Shown: one piece after another, positions 23,008-34,073 of the stretch
Numbering within the stretch: the stretch's first letter is position 1
Layout of the letters: each line of letters starts with the position of its first letter
NCBI GenBank assembly: GCA_040437565.1
Contig: JBDOQK010000050.1
Span: forward strand, 186,001-250,000
DNA: 64,000 nt
From: Albugo candida
Lineage: Eukaryota > Oomycota > Peronosporomycetes > Albuginales
Direction: 5' to 3'
The notes under the pieces: generated by a model
The model's database searches: none
What the model saw: the letters and a program-made list of their open reading frames with translations, nothing else
What the model was told of the DNA's origin: nothing
Position numbers and translations under genes: made by a program

Positions 23008-24312
23008 ATGGCGATGGAAATTGCGATTCCGTTGGCTTTGTCGGTGCCTTCACGCGAGTTTGTGGCCGCTACCAAAGACACTGATGGGATACAACTTGTC
23101 AATGGATTAGGTGGATATACCTGTCACAGCAAGAAAGTGTTTGCTGCTGGTCGGGCGTTCCATCGTTTTGTAAAAAACGCCAAACGTGGACGATCAATGA
23201 GTTGTGAGAGTTTGGATAAGAATCAGCATGCAAAAAACGAACTTCGACGCGAAGAAGAGAAAATATTGAAAAAGTATCGTAAATCCATCCGTAATAAAAA
23301 CTTTCTGGAACTCACAATGTATGAGCAATTGGGTCTTGGTGATATTGGGTTTGATGCGACTGAAGAAGACATCAAGAAAGCGTATCATCGCGTTCTCATT
23401 GAGCATCATCCAGACAAAACGGGAAAAACAGAAAACGATCCTAATTATCTGGCGGTGCAAACTGCATACACCACTTTAATGGACCCTGCAAAAAAACGAT
23501 CATATGATTCGCTGTGTGAATTTGACGAATGGATTCCATTGGGCACGGAGAAAATCGTACAGAATGAGAGTGATGGTAATGGAAAAGATTATTATGCGCT
23601 TTATGGATCCGTTTTTACGCAAAACGCGCGTTTTTCAAAAACGCAACCGGTTCCGTCATTAGGAGACGATAGTACCGAACTTGAAGATGTTTATGCGTTC
23701 TATGATTTCTGGCTGAAGTTTGATTCTTGGCGAGAATTCACGCATGATGCTGAACACGACGTTGAAAGTGCTGAACATCGTGATCATAAGCGTTGGATGG
23801 CCAAGAAAAATGACGTGGTTGCTAAAAAGAAGAAGAAGAAAGAATACGCACGTCTTGCGACTTTGGTCGATCGTGCTATGGCTAACGATCCTCGCATTCG
23901 GCGCGCAAAACGAGCGGAAAAGGATAAAAAACTTGCAGAAAAACGTCGAAAAGAATTGGAAGAACAACGAGTTATCGACGAGAAAAAACAAGCGGAAGAT
24001 GAAGCCCTTCGAATTGCTCGTGAAGCAGAGGAAAAAGAGAAAGAATCACGCAAAAACGCGAAAATGAACAAGGAAAAACAGAAAAAACTGATTCGAAAAG
24101 TGAAAAAAACGTTTAGAGAACTTATGACTGGGGCACAAGAACGCGAATTGGAATCTGCGATTGATTGTGTTCAAACAGAACATCTTTGTGACACCCTTGA
24201 GATGGAAGAGTTACAGCAACTCGTTAACGCTCTCGGAGGCTCAGTCGATACGTTGGACGCATCCGCTTTACCGCAAGTCACTGCCGCTTTGGATCGGGTC
24301 GGTCGAGCGTGA
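23008..24312 (+). CDS. ZUO1: zuotin / DNAJC2-type ribosome-associated J-protein
   Basis: Ribosome-bound Hsp40 that, with an Hsp70-like partner, helps nascent chains fold. 434 residues, single exon, ATG at 23008, 93 bases after the giant gene on the same strand. The zuotin N-terminal homology region leads to a J domain at about 104-170 with YEQLGL and the HPD motif at 134-136 (IEHHPDK). It is followed by YDSLCEFDEWIP, the family block RDHKRWMAKKN, a long lysine/arginine/glutamate helix with LVDRAMANDPRIRR (ribosome binding), and a C-terminal helical bundle. Length matches yeast Zuo1; the two SANT domains of animal DNAJC2 are absent. Its 3' end is copied again at 24530-24664 by a false gap. Confidence 0.93.
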   Translation: MAMEIAIPLALSVPSREFVAATKDTDGIQLVNGLGGYTCHSKKVFAAGRAFHRFVKNAKRGRSMSCESLDKNQHAKNELRREEEKILKKYRKSIRNKNFLELTMYEQLGLGDIGFDATEEDIKKAYHRVLIEHHPDKTGKTENDPNYLAVQTAYTTLMDPAKKRSYDSLCEFDEWIPLGTEKIVQNESDGNGKDYYALYGSVFTQNARFSKTQPVPSLGDDSTELEDVYAFYDFWLKFDSWREFTHDAEHDVESAEHRDHKRWMAKKNDVVAKKKKKKEYARLATLVDRAMANDPRIRRAKRAEKDKKLAEKRRKELEEQRVIDEKKQAEDEALRIAREAEEKEKESRKNAKMNKEKQKKLIRKVKKTFRELMTGAQERELESAIDCVQTEHLCDTLEMEELQQLVNALGGSVDTLDASALPQVTAALDRVGRA

Positions 24313-24781
24313 TTACACTAATGCTAAATAAAGTGTTTTGATCTCAGCTGTTTCTTCCGGCTAAACGTAAAAATTGACTTTTGGGACTCTAGTTGATTGA
24401 TCATCACTTACACTTAAGTGGTGGTAAAGNNNNNNNNNNNNNNNNNNNNNNNNNNNNNNNNNNNNNNNNNNNNNNNNNNNNNNNNNNNNNNNNNNNNNNN
24501 NNNNNNNNNNNNNNNNNNNNNNNNNNNNNGAACATCTTTGTGACACCCTTGAGATGGAAGAGTTACAGCAACTCGTTAACGCTCTCGGAGGCTCAGTCGA
24601 TACGTTGGACGCATCCGCTTTACCGCAAGTCACTGCCGCTTTGGATCGGGTCGGTCGAGCGTGATTACACTAATGCTAAATAAAGTGTTTTGATCTCAGC
24701 TGTTTCTTCCGGCTAAACGTAAAAATTGACTTTTGGGACTCTAGTTGATTGATCATCACTTACACTTAAGTGGTGGTAAAG
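24178..24781. repeat. false gap: 252-base flank repeated around 100 N
   Basis: Bases 24178-24429 equal 24530-24781. The copy contains the last part of zuotin, so the apparent gene fragment at 24530-24664 is not a second gene. Confidence 0.92.
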
Positions 24782-25060
24782 CAATCAGAACAGATCCGAT
24801 CGAAGCGATTTCTGTAGATGAAAAGTGTGATTTTCTTCACTTTTTTGTCAGCCTCAATGTGATATTTAGGCGCCTGATAACCTCTATCTTTCATATAAGG
24901 ACGACGTCAGATCTCAAAACAAGTCACTTGGATCATTCAAGCCTTTATAATATAATACTTGAAATCCGCGTCAGTTTGTTACTTTCGCCAAAACTTTTAT
25001 CATTGTGTTTGAAAAGCTAATGATTTACGTTCATTATCTGATTTCGCATTGCGGTGCCTC
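24782..25060. other. intergenic
   Basis: No gene seen between the end of the false-gap copy and the membrane protein start at 25061. After correction, zuotin and the next gene are about 400 bases apart. Confidence 0.5.
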
Positions 25061-25996
25061 ATGAGGTTTCAATCGGTACTCCTACTTTATTGTGCCGAAC
25101 TTTTCAGTCGTGTGGGCGCATTAAAACGTTTTGAGGATTCCACTATCTGCTCGCTTTCAATACACGAGTTATCATATATTAAGCCAACCAGTTTCCATAT
25201 CTCCGCTTGTTTTGATCCAATCAGAGGTCTTGAACCAGCCTGCTTGAGTTTATGTGATTGTCGACACGCACTCGGTGTGAATGTAACTCTATGCACTGGA
25301 TCGCTTGCCTATCAGAATTGCAAGTTTATCAAGTGTGATAATATCGATCCAACCCGCGTCCAGCGTCATCTCAAAGATGAGAACGATGACACTGGGACCC
25401 ACAATTCGTCGAAAAAGGAGATACCATGGATATGCGTCGTGATAATCGTGTCCGTACTCTTCCTGTGCACCGTCGTCTACTTCCTACACAATTGGCTTCG
25501 CAATGGACCCATTCGAGGAGATAATCATGAGGCAATCGAACATGCACGTGCATCGATGATTTATAAAGAATTGCAACCAGACACAAAAGTGAAAGACTGC
25601 GAACAAGATCGTGAGTCCATCTCCACTACAAACACTCGTTTAGATGGTAATGTTTCGGTGATTTCTGGTCTGAGAGGAAAGCCACAGCACGATTTGTGCA
25701 ATTCAATTATGACTCGAGAACATCTCGCCACACCAAGTTACCGTGATTCGATGAGTTCAGATTCACGATCGAGTAAAGACGGGAAGGTTGTAGAGACATC
25801 CAAGTACGGTAAACTACGTGCTTCTCTGGAATCGCGGTATTCGATGAAAGAAACGCCAGTGAGGGCATCCATAGAATGTGAGACACCAAAACAAGGCGAG
25901 CGAATGTCGTTGAACGATGAGTACGATATCAAGCAGCAGTGTCCTCGTTTCAAAAAAGTGTTTATGTGGTCACGTAAAACCTCCATTGAGGTATAG
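25061..25996 (+). CDS. secreted-pathway single-pass membrane protein, cysteine-rich ectodomain
   Basis: Unrecognised 311-residue type I membrane protein. ATG 25061 is chosen because it directly opens the signal peptide MRFQSVLLLYCAELFSRVGA. The ectodomain is short and cysteine-rich (CLSLCDCRHALG, then LCTGSLAYQNCKFIKC) with NxT/NxS sites. A single membrane helix, WICVVIIVSVLFLCTVVYFL, is followed by a basic stop-transfer and a serine/arginine-rich cytoplasmic tail of about 150 residues with many phosphorylatable positions. No kinase or other domain is visible. The architecture fits a small surface protein or adaptor; homology is not claimed. Confidence 0.75.
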   Translation: MRFQSVLLLYCAELFSRVGALKRFEDSTICSLSIHELSYIKPTSFHISACFDPIRGLEPACLSLCDCRHALGVNVTLCTGSLAYQNCKFIKCDNIDPTRVQRHLKDENDDTGTHNSSKKEIPWICVVIIVSVLFLCTVVYFLHNWLRNGPIRGDNHEAIEHARASMIYKELQPDTKVKDCEQDRESISTTNTRLDGNVSVISGLRGKPQHDLCNSIMTREHLATPSYRDSMSSDSRSSKDGKVVETSKYGKLRASLESRYSMKETPVRASIECETPKQGERMSLNDEYDIKQQCPRFKKVFMWSRKTSIEV

Positions 25997-26303
25997 CTAT
26001 ACTAATACAATGATTCTCGAAGTGTGAGTAATGGAATCTTAATGAGTCACACCACCCTATCCTCCAACCTGTTACTTTCTGCTGTGAGGACGCGTTCAAA
26101 AGCATACTGCGAACACTCATTCGAGCGTGCACTCCATTGCGAGAATAAAAACTTTGTTACGTTACTCAAAACTGTTTTTAATACTGTGTCTGATTGTACG
26201 AGAGTACCCACATCCAACTCATCTGACAACTGTCAAAAGAAATTGAGAACAACCGCACAATGTAGACTCATACTTGTGCAATTAAATAACTTGCGCTTGG
26301 TAG
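25997..26303. other. intergenic
   Basis: 307 bases with no gene, between the membrane protein and the phosphatase on the same strand. Confidence 0.5.
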
Positions 26304-28007
26304 ATGGTAAACGCTAAGAAGAAAATCATTATCGGTGTTATTTTAGTCATTGCCATCGTCGCGGTCTCTCTAGGCGTCACACTAATATCGAACAGCGCGT
26401 CCACAAAATCGGGCACTAATTCCAACCCACCACCGGATTCCGGCGCCAGCGCACTTACCGACATACATGGCGATTTGCATGGAAGTAATAACCCGTCTTC
26501 CAACTCTTCTCGAACGTCAACTGACTTCCCGATTGCTGCTTTAGCCATCGGCGATTTTGGTGTCACCGTCGATAAAGGAAGCTGCTGCTCCAATTACGTT
26601 CGGCACGGAATCGATCTCTATAAGGACCAACGAGCCCAATCAAATATAGCATACTTAATGTCTATATCTGCAAAATTAAGAAAAATTCAGCTCATTATTG
26701 GTCATGGCGATAACTTTTATTATAATGGAATCGGTGCAGAACAGGTTTATCGTTTTGAGCAAACTTTCGAGCAAGTTTACAACCAGAAATCGCTATCAGG
26801 CATCCGATGGATCAATGTAATGGGAAACCACGATTATGGTGGTAGTGGGTATCTCTGCGGTAAGAAAGATTTCAACTGGGAACCGTGTCAAACTGTAGAG
26901 GAAACTCTCAGAGCACTGGATCAACGCTTTATCATGCAGAGCACGTACAAAAGCCCGAATGAGGATCGATGGAAAATGCCTGCTCGATACTATAAAGAGC
27001 GTCTCACAGATCCTCAATCAGGTCTGACGGTCGATATATTCAATGTCGATACGAATGCCGCTAATGTGCATGGCGCCGAACAAGTGTGCTGCCAGTGTTA
27101 CGACTATATGGGGAAGAAGAAGAAAGGTGATAAAGGGTACGTGGCATGCAGTTCAGTGACTCGAGGACATCAGTATTGTTTTGGTGGAAATTTAAAGTTA
27201 TTTGATGCGTGTGTGGATCAATTCGATAAATGGACCCACGATTCCCTCCAACAATTGATAAAAGATGCGGCAGCATCCAAGGCTGATTACAAGATTGTAA
27301 ATTCCCATTATTCGCCTTATTTGCATATGAATGAGGTTGCGATGAAGAAATGGTTGGATGCAGTTGATAAAGCAAATATACAGCTGTTNNNNNNNNNNNN
27401 NNNNNNNNNNNNNNNNNNNNNNNNNNNNNNNNNNNNNNNNNNNNNNNNNNNNNNNNNNNNNNNNNNNNNNNNNNNNNNNNNNNNNNNNGCGTGTGTGGAT
27501 CAATTCGATAAATGGACCCACGATTCCCTCCAACAATTGATAAAAGATGCGGCAGCATCCAAGGCTGATTACAAGATTGTAAATTCCCATTATTCGCCTT
27601 ATTTGCATATGAATGAGGTTGCGATGAAGAAATGGTTGGATGCAGTTGATAAAGCAAATATACAGCTGTTTATGTGTGGTCACACACATGGAGAGAGCCA
27701 TGAATATAGACTAGGAACGCATTTTGTGGTGAATGGAGCAGGTGGAGGGATTCAGAGTGAGTCTGTAGGAGATGTTCCGTTGCCCGGGAAGAAGGCTGGG
27801 ATTACACAAATTTGGGGTGGATCGGGTACACCGTACGCTTACATGGAATTGTTGTTTTCAAAGACGATTGTGAGAATTCGCTTTTTGACATTTGGAGATG
27901 ACTGGAAATTCGAGAAAGAGCGAACGGTGCAAACGGAAAATCAAAAAGTAATTCATTGTTGGGATATCCCTAAAGACGGTTCAAGAGGAAAAAAGTGCGA
28001 TTCATGA
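26304..28007 (+). CDS. purple acid phosphatase (membrane-anchored metallophosphoesterase)
   Basis: Hydrolyses phosphate monoesters at acidic pH using a two-metal centre; expected outside the cell or in the vacuolar/secretory lumen. About 473 residues after removing a false gap (27207-27388 repeated at 27489-27670, in frame). An N-terminal hydrophobic stretch (residues 8-28) after MVNAKKK is a signal anchor, then a serine/proline linker. All five metal-ligand blocks are present: GDFG at 83-86, GDNFY at 135-139, GNHD at 174-177, NSH near 335 and GHTH at 365-368, giving the full set of seven ligands. Overall form is closer to the small mammalian-type (ACP5) than to large plant enzymes. No introns. 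It faces CEP104 across an assembly gap. Confidence 0.9.
   Translation: MVNAKKKIIIGVILVIAIVAVSLGVTLISNSASTKSGTNSNPPPDSGASALTDIHGDLHGSNNPSSNSSRTSTDFPIAALAIGDFGVTVDKGSCCSNYVRHGIDLYKDQRAQSNIAYLMSISAKLRKIQLIIGHGDNFYYNGIGAEQVYRFEQTFEQVYNQKSLSGIRWINVMGNHDYGGSGYLCGKKDFNWEPCQTVEETLRALDQRFIMQSTYKSPNEDRWKMPARYYKERLTDPQSGLTVDIFNVDTNAANVHGAEQVCCQCYDYMGKKKKGDKGYVACSSVTRGHQYCFGGNLKLFDACVDQFDKWTHDSLQQLIKDAAASKADYKIVNSHYSPYLHMNEVAMKKWLDAVDKANIQLXXXXXXXXXXXXXXXXXXXXXXXXXXXXXXXXXXACVDQFDKWTHDSLQQLIKDAAASKADYKIVNSHYSPYLHMNEVAMKKWLDAVDKANIQLFMCGHTHGESHEYRLGTHFVVNGAGGGIQSESVGDVPLPGKKAGITQIWGGSGTPYAYMELLFSKTIVRIRFLTFGDDWKFEKERTVQTENQKVIHCWDIPKDGSRGKKCDS
27207..27670. repeat. false gap: 182-base flank repeated around 100 N
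   Basis: Bases 27207-27388 equal 27489-27670. The 282-base excess is a multiple of three, so the phosphatase appears to stay in frame and would be predicted 94 residues too long if left uncorrected. Confidence 0.92.
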
Positions 28008-28013
28008 CAATGG

Positions 28014-28113
28014 NNNNNNNNNNNNNNNNNNNNNNNNNNNNNNNNNNNNNNNNNNNNNNNNNNNNNNNNNNNNNNNNNNNNNNNNNNNNNNNNNNNNNNN
28101 NNNNNNNNNNNNN
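28014..28113. other. assembly gap without repeated flanks
   Basis: 100 N just after the phosphatase stop codon. The flanks do not repeat each other, so unlike most gaps here it may hide real sequence. It lies between two convergent gene ends. Confidence 0.8.
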
Positions 28114-28136
28114 CAGTTATCTGAAACGTACTTAGA

Positions 28137-31124
28137 TTAAGTTCGGGGATTTTTGGGGCACATTTCTTCCAATAGATGCCGTTTCCATCCTTTTTTCCCA
28201 GAAGGAGTGATATTTTCATGACAAAGCGGACATCGGTTGGCTTGCTTTGGATGTGGTCGAGGTAGACAGTCTTCCATGCTCACATGTTTTTCAAAAAATT
28301 TGCAAGTGATTGCTTCTCCACATCGTGGGCACTCTCGATGATTATTCTTCCGTTCACATTCCAACAGCAGATGGTCATTCAATGTCGCAATTTCAATCAC
28401 TTGACCGCATAGTTTGCATGGTGTTAACATCGGACAAGATGCCCAAAAATGATGATCCAATTCCTCGGAAGCAAATGTATCGGCGTGATCACAAAACGGA
28501 CAAGTGAGGTCATTTTCAGTAGAGTGATCATCTCCATCCTCATCTTCCTGCTCGTCCGCATCACGTTTGACCGACTTGCTTGCTGGTTGTGATTTTCCTG
28601 ATGGCTTTTCTGCATGTGTACTTACTTTGGTCGCTTGAAATGCAGCATGGTATTCCTCTAGCTGCTTGGGCCTCAAATTTTTCAAACAGCTTTCAACATC
28701 ATCGCCAACGATCTAGAGCACTTTTGTTCAGCGAAAAGTATGGTCAGAAAAGAAGTGGGATTGTACCCGATACAGGGCCACCATGATTTCCTTAGCAATC
28801 TCGCGTATCTCCCGTGACTGGTGCGCATAACAATTGGTTTCATCCAAAAAAGTGGAAATGTTTTCAAAGGAATAATCTGATTCCGGAATCAGACCGAGAT
28901 TCTGATTCGTGACATGCATTGTCAGTAATGTCAAAAGTACTTGGCAGCGTCCTTGTAACAATTTGACAGCAATAGTTTTCTTGGTGCGTTTGAGAAGATG
29001 AGAAGCCACAAACACGACGCCAATGTTTTCGGTCGTTGCAAGTAATACAAGGCACTGTGCAGCTTCATCGCGTATTTTGATTTGCGTGATGCCAAGTTTA
29101 TACACCAATTGAGCGGCAGTATTTCCAAGCTAGCATGATAACAAATTTAGCCTTGGGAATAATGCTATTACAAATGTACTCACAATGCGACACAGTTCTT
29201 CTCGCCGTAAGTCCGACGCGTACGGCATGACTTTTTCGAGTAAGCGGAAAGCGGAAATTGCAACTTGATTGATTCTATCGCCAATACCGCTCTGAACCAA
29301 TGTACAGCATACTTCTATGAATTGGACCGTATTCCCATGACTGCGGTCGTGAAAAACGTCCGATTCTTTCGCTACTTTGCGAATTACAGCGTCGCGATGA
29401 TTCCATACATTGCTGTAATAACATCGCGTCAAGTACGACCCAAGAATCGCAATGAGATCCCCGCTCTCCTTTCGTAAGGATGATGGGATCTCTTCTGGAT
29501 CGGGAAGACTCTCAGCGTCCATAATTCCTTTAAAATGAGGATTTTGAGCGTGCGTATCGGTACCATTTGCATCATCAGCGTCTTCGGACAGATCCAAGTC
29601 GTAGGAGCCATTTGGCCTGGCGGATAATGGACGATCCATTTCTGTAGCTTCAGACTGACTGTTGGAGGAAGTCATTCGAACTCTGTGAGGGGCTTTGCTT
29701 ACTTTTGAGATTGGCTCGCCATGTTTGCTCGATCGAACGGAGTGGGATACCTCGACTGGAAATGGATTAATGGGCGGTACAATTGCTTCTTTTGTGTTAC
29801 TTCCGGATGATGATGCTTCCAGTCGCATAATGTCATTCTTGAGTCGTTTGGCAAGGTCGTAATCTTCTTTATCGACTGCTTCTTTCTTTTGTGATTCAAG
29901 CCGTGTTAGTTGAATTCCGATGTTTTTCAAATGCTCTTCCATCTGTTTTAACCGCTTCGCCTGGTCATAATCTTCATCCGCTACAGCTTGTAATTTAGCA
30001 ACTTGAATCTCACGAATCCGTCGAGCTGTTTTCGCATCAAATTGCATGTCGGAGGAATCGTCTTTTCTTTTCGTCAAGCTGGCGGATGATAAATTGGCCG
30101 ATAGAAGCGTTGGGCCGGATGCACGTAAGAATCTCTCCTGAGTCACAAGCTGGTCTCTTGCATGATCACAATGTCCCCGGGTGCCACTTATGTGAATCGC
30201 CATTATACCAACTTGGCTGTATAGATTTCGCTCATTCATATAACAGGAATGTATAATCAGTTTTAAAAATTCTGCTTCCTGATCAATGTGAACGGTTTTG
30301 AGTTCTCGTGCCATGTAATCGCTCTCCACATTGGACTTGAGCGTAAAATAACCAAGTCTATGGAAAGGGACGTCCTCCAATGCAGAGTTTGAGCTGCCTG
30401 GGCCCCAATAGAGCTCAATTTTGGACGCGATGTGACTCTGATGCGACAAGAATTGGATCTGTATACTGAGGGTGAATTATACAGAATATCAATACGTAAG
30501 GGATATTAAAACCTGCGTCACACGAGAGCTGCCTCCATCCAATTGTAGGATGAGCTCTTGTGGGTACTCGCAATTCCTAGTAGATGAAAATCAGCANNNN
30601 NNNNNNNNNNNNNNNNNNNNNNNNNNNNNNNNNNNNNNNNNNNNNNNNNNNNNNNNNNNNNNNNNNNNNNNNNNNNNNNNNNNNNNNNNNNNNNNNGCTC
30701 TCCACATTGGACTTGAGCGTAAAATAACCAAGTCTATGGAAAGGGACGTCCTCCAATGCAGAGTTTGAGCTGCCTGGGCCCCAATAGAGCTCAATTTTGG
30801 ACGCGATGTGACTCTGATGCGACAAGAATTGGATCTGTATACTGAGGGTGAATTATACAGAATATCAATACGTAAGGGATATTAAAACCTGCGTCACACG
30901 AGAGCTGCCTCCATCCAATTGTAGGATGAGCTCTTGTGGGTACTCGCAATTCCTAGTAGATGAAAATCAGCATTTCTCAAGTGCTGGCGGCTGTTGGCTT
31001 ACTTTGGTGTCATAAATCCTTTGCAATTTGTTGTGTGACAGTTTAGTTCATTGGCGACGTGATCTGGGTCTTCTCCAGAGCAGCCGATAACTGTGAACTC
31101 AAGTTTCGTGATTGCTGCTTCCAT
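28137..31124 (-). CDS. CEP104: CEP104, ciliary-tip TOG-domain protein
   Basis: Microtubule plus-end and ciliary-tip protein; here expected at zoospore flagella and basal bodies. Five exons in one frame, 799 residues after correction: 31124-31003, 30952-30889 (also present as 30576-30513), 30458-29184, 29129-28767, 28712-28137, with introns of 50, 54, 54 and 54 bases. An N-terminal beta-sandwich contains CEYPQELILQ, SHQSHIASKIELYWG and ARELKTVHID. Coiled coils with the paired DEDYDQAKRLK / KEDYDLAKRLK repeat follow, then a TOG array, then C-terminal zinc fingers ending NRCPLCHENITPSGKKGW. The whole order matches animal CEP104. A false gap (30321-30596 repeated at 30697-30972) hides the first exons. 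The start is 160 bases from the divergent RTF1 start. Confidence 0.93.
30321..30972. repeat. false gap: 276-base flank repeated around 100 N
   Basis: Bases 30321-30596 equal 30697-30972. The copy holds exon 2 and part of exon 3 of CEP104, so a gene finder would truncate CEP104 or invent a second small gene here. Confidence 0.92.
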
Positions 31125-31284
31125 TCGCGATCAATGGTCGTATACGCGCTGATACATTGCGTCGACCGCCTCCTTTGTGTATACGTGTATACCGCACCGA
31201 GAACGATTGTAACATACCACGCCATCTAACGTGCTATGTAACCGCTCACCAGTTAGCTATCCATCTCCCGTCGAAGGGAGGAAA

Positions 31285-33795
31285 ATGGCGACAAAACGCA
31301 CTTCCAATGCTTCTGATTCCGGCTCTCATATTGCGTCTGATTCTGATTCTATGTCGACAGGATCTCGTTCCCCAAGCGCCTCCGGATCAATCTCGAATTC
31401 AATGAGCGGCTCCGAAAGCATTATACGTTCAGGATCTTCGAGCGGCTCGGCATCTGATTCCAGCGTCAGTGGAAGTGAGCGCGGTAGTGCGAGCGACTCA
31501 CAAAGCGGAAATTCAGTCAGACAAAGTGGTGCAAGTAGCTCTGAAGTAATTTCGCGTCAGCCAAAAGCAAAACAAAAGAAGAAAAATATTACCTCAGCAC
31601 CCAAAAAGAAGGCTTTAGGTCCGAAAAAACGGAAGGTTGCTGCATCGATCCAAGAAAAAGCTCAAGAAGAAAAGAACCAAGACGCAGACGATGAAGCAGA
31701 TCATCAACAAGCGTCAAAAACCAAAAAGCAAAACACTGTAAGGAACCCACAAATGGAATCAGAAAGCAAACGTTTGTCTCAGGACGAAGATGAACAGGAA
31801 GTGACTTTTGCAAGTGCCACACAGATACACAGAAGCAGTAAAAAACTAGTGGAAGAAGATGAAGAAGATGAGGAAATGGAAGGTTTAACTGAAGTCGAGA
31901 AAGAAAAGCGTCTACTGTGAGTATCTTGAATTTCTTTCAATTTGATCTTAACTTGTTCCTTCAGCGAGAAATATGAAGCCGAAGAAAAACGACAGAAAGA
32001 AACACAATTACGAAAACGACTAAATGCGAGTTTAAAGGATGAAAGTCAGATAAACATCGAAGACGAATCGAGTGAGGAAGAGGAAGGCGCTGTCGATACG
32101 ATATCATCGCGTCGAGGAAGAAAAAAGGATGGTGATCGTCGTAAGGAAGCTCTATCAAATCTCAAGGCCAATAAATCAAAACATCAAACGGGTTCGATGC
32201 TTCGGAATCGCTTGGGCGATAAATTTGACAGCGATGACTCGGAATTTGGTCGTGACGATTCTCGTCATGCTCTGGCCGAAAAGCGTCGAAAACGTCAGGA
32301 ATTATTGCATCGTCGGGCTGGCGAAGATGACGATAGCTTTAGTGATGAAATGGATGAATATCAACAGACAAGTCAGCGATCTAAGAAAAAAAGCACTGCG
32401 AAAAGCGCTGAAGGTGTCAAAAATGAGCTGTTAGAAAACAACGCTTCGCTAGCGGCAATGGAACCGATTGTTGAGAAACCTGAAGACGTCTTACCCGCTG
32501 ACTGGGGCCAAGCGCATCGTTACCTGCTTAAGCGCCGATCGTTCTTTGAAAAGTTCTTTTACGAGCCATACTTTGATAAATTAGTTCGAGGCGTTTACGT
32601 CCGAATCCCAATCGGTGAAAAAGACGGTGATACAGTCTATCGCTTTTGTGAAGTTGTTCATGTCAGCAAGCTTCCTCGACCGTACAAATTCGCTGGAGAA
32701 ATGACACAGAAAGGTATCACCTGTGCTTTTGGCAAATCGAGAATTGAATGGCGTCTGAATGCGGTTTCCACGCATTCGTTGCAAGAATCCGAGTTCCTTT
32801 TGTGGCGTGCGACACTCAATAAAGATCGAATGAAATTTCCAACGTATGGAGAAGTTCGTAAAGTGTACCAATCCAAAATCGATTTAATCTCAAAGTATCA
32901 GTATTCGGAGAAGGAAGTGGATGAAATGGTGCAGCGAAAGAATGCGTCGGGTGTTGGAAGCTCTAAAGTCCCCTTAGGCGTTCAACGTGTGCGTCTGGAG
33001 CGCGATATCAAAGCTGCGAGAGAGATGAAGAATTTTGAGAAGGCAATCATGCTGGAAGCGAAATTACAACGTTTACTAAATGAAAATGAAGCCCGACAGA
33101 GTCGAAAGAGTGATGATGTACTTCGTATCACGGAAATTAATCGTCGTAATCGAGAAGCGAATTTGAAACAAGACTTACAAGCGCAAGAATTGAATGATGC
33201 CATGCGGGAAAAAATGACCAGTGCTGAAAAGCTTCAATTCATTCGCGCAAACTCAAAGAAAATGTTTCTGTCACGCGATAAAATCGAGGCAAATCTCGCG
33301 CAGGGAAAGCTTGTGAAACTTGCTGATGGTCGAATTATGACTTTGAATAAAGTTCATGAAATTGAAGCTCTACCCGAAGATCTCGTACGAAATAACACCA
33401 ATCAGAACAGCGTGTTGGAGTGTGAAATCGGGCAAGATGGACGACCAACGGGAAAAATAGAAATTGATGTGGATCGACTCTTGGCAAAACAGCGCGAAAG
33501 AAAGAAAAAGGAAATCAAGGATAAAGCGGATATGGAAACAAAGGAAACTAAGGTCGAGTTTGTGGGTCCTGCGCCAACGAACGTGGCTGAAATGGCGGAT
33601 GCTACAATTCGAATCCAAGATGATGATGGTTCCTGGATGACATTACGTCCTGCAAGTGAGATTCTTCGTCAAATGCGTGAGAAATCTAAAGTTTCCACTG
33701 AATTGAAAGCTTCCCGGAAAGGACTCACTGTCAAAGAATACTTTGATCGGGTAAAACGTCAGCGCGTGCAAGCACCAACAGGAGCCGATGATTGA
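31285..33795 (+). CDS. RTF1: RNA polymerase-associated protein Rtf1 (Plus3 domain)
   Basis: Subunit of, or partner to, the Paf1 elongation complex; it links elongating RNA polymerase II to histone H2B ubiquitination. Two exons, 31285-31916 and 31965-33795, intron 48 bases; 820 residues. ATG 31285 (MATKRTSN) begins a long serine-rich acidic region, then lysine-rich and acidic segments. The Plus3 domain lies at about residues 390-500: FFEKFFYEPYFDKLVRG, VRIPIG, YRFCEVVHV, RPYKFAG and the following acid-basic block. A C-terminal coiled coil and GLTVKEYFDR end complete the family layout. It is divergent from CEP104 with 160 bases between start codons. Confidence 0.92.
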
Positions 33796-34073
33796 ATCGA
33801 ATGTTCAAGATGTGTTTTCACAGGTTTAAAGACGGTTCCTCTTGTGACTTTTTACTAGTCAGCTGTATCCAAATCAAAGTTGCAGACGACGCGTTAGACA
33901 ACCAGCGACGCACTCTCTTATAAGTGCGAAAAGCCGTTAACAGGTTATTTGCGTAGCAGCTTTGATTCAATGAAATGTTTGAAAGTGAATTTTATACAAC
34001 ATAGAGAGAGACGCAAGTACTGCGTCCACTAGTTGCCGATGTATCGACGCAGTAATCTAATAAGTATAAGATT
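33796..34073. other. intergenic, left edge of the effector-like island
   Basis: 278 bases between the RTF1 stop and the stop of the first secreted gene. Nothing recognised. Confidence 0.5.

Noticed and set aside
24530-24664. Second partial zuotin gene
   Set aside because: It is an exact copy of the zuotin 3' end beside a 100-N gap, so it is an assembly duplicate.
26304-28007. An internal repeat of about 60 residues in the phosphatase
   Set aside because: The repeat coincides with the copies around a 100-N gap. Normal family length results when one copy is dropped.
30577-30825. A separate small gene on the minus strand next to CEP104
   Set aside because: It lies in the right copy of a false gap; the sequence is CEP104 exons seen twice.
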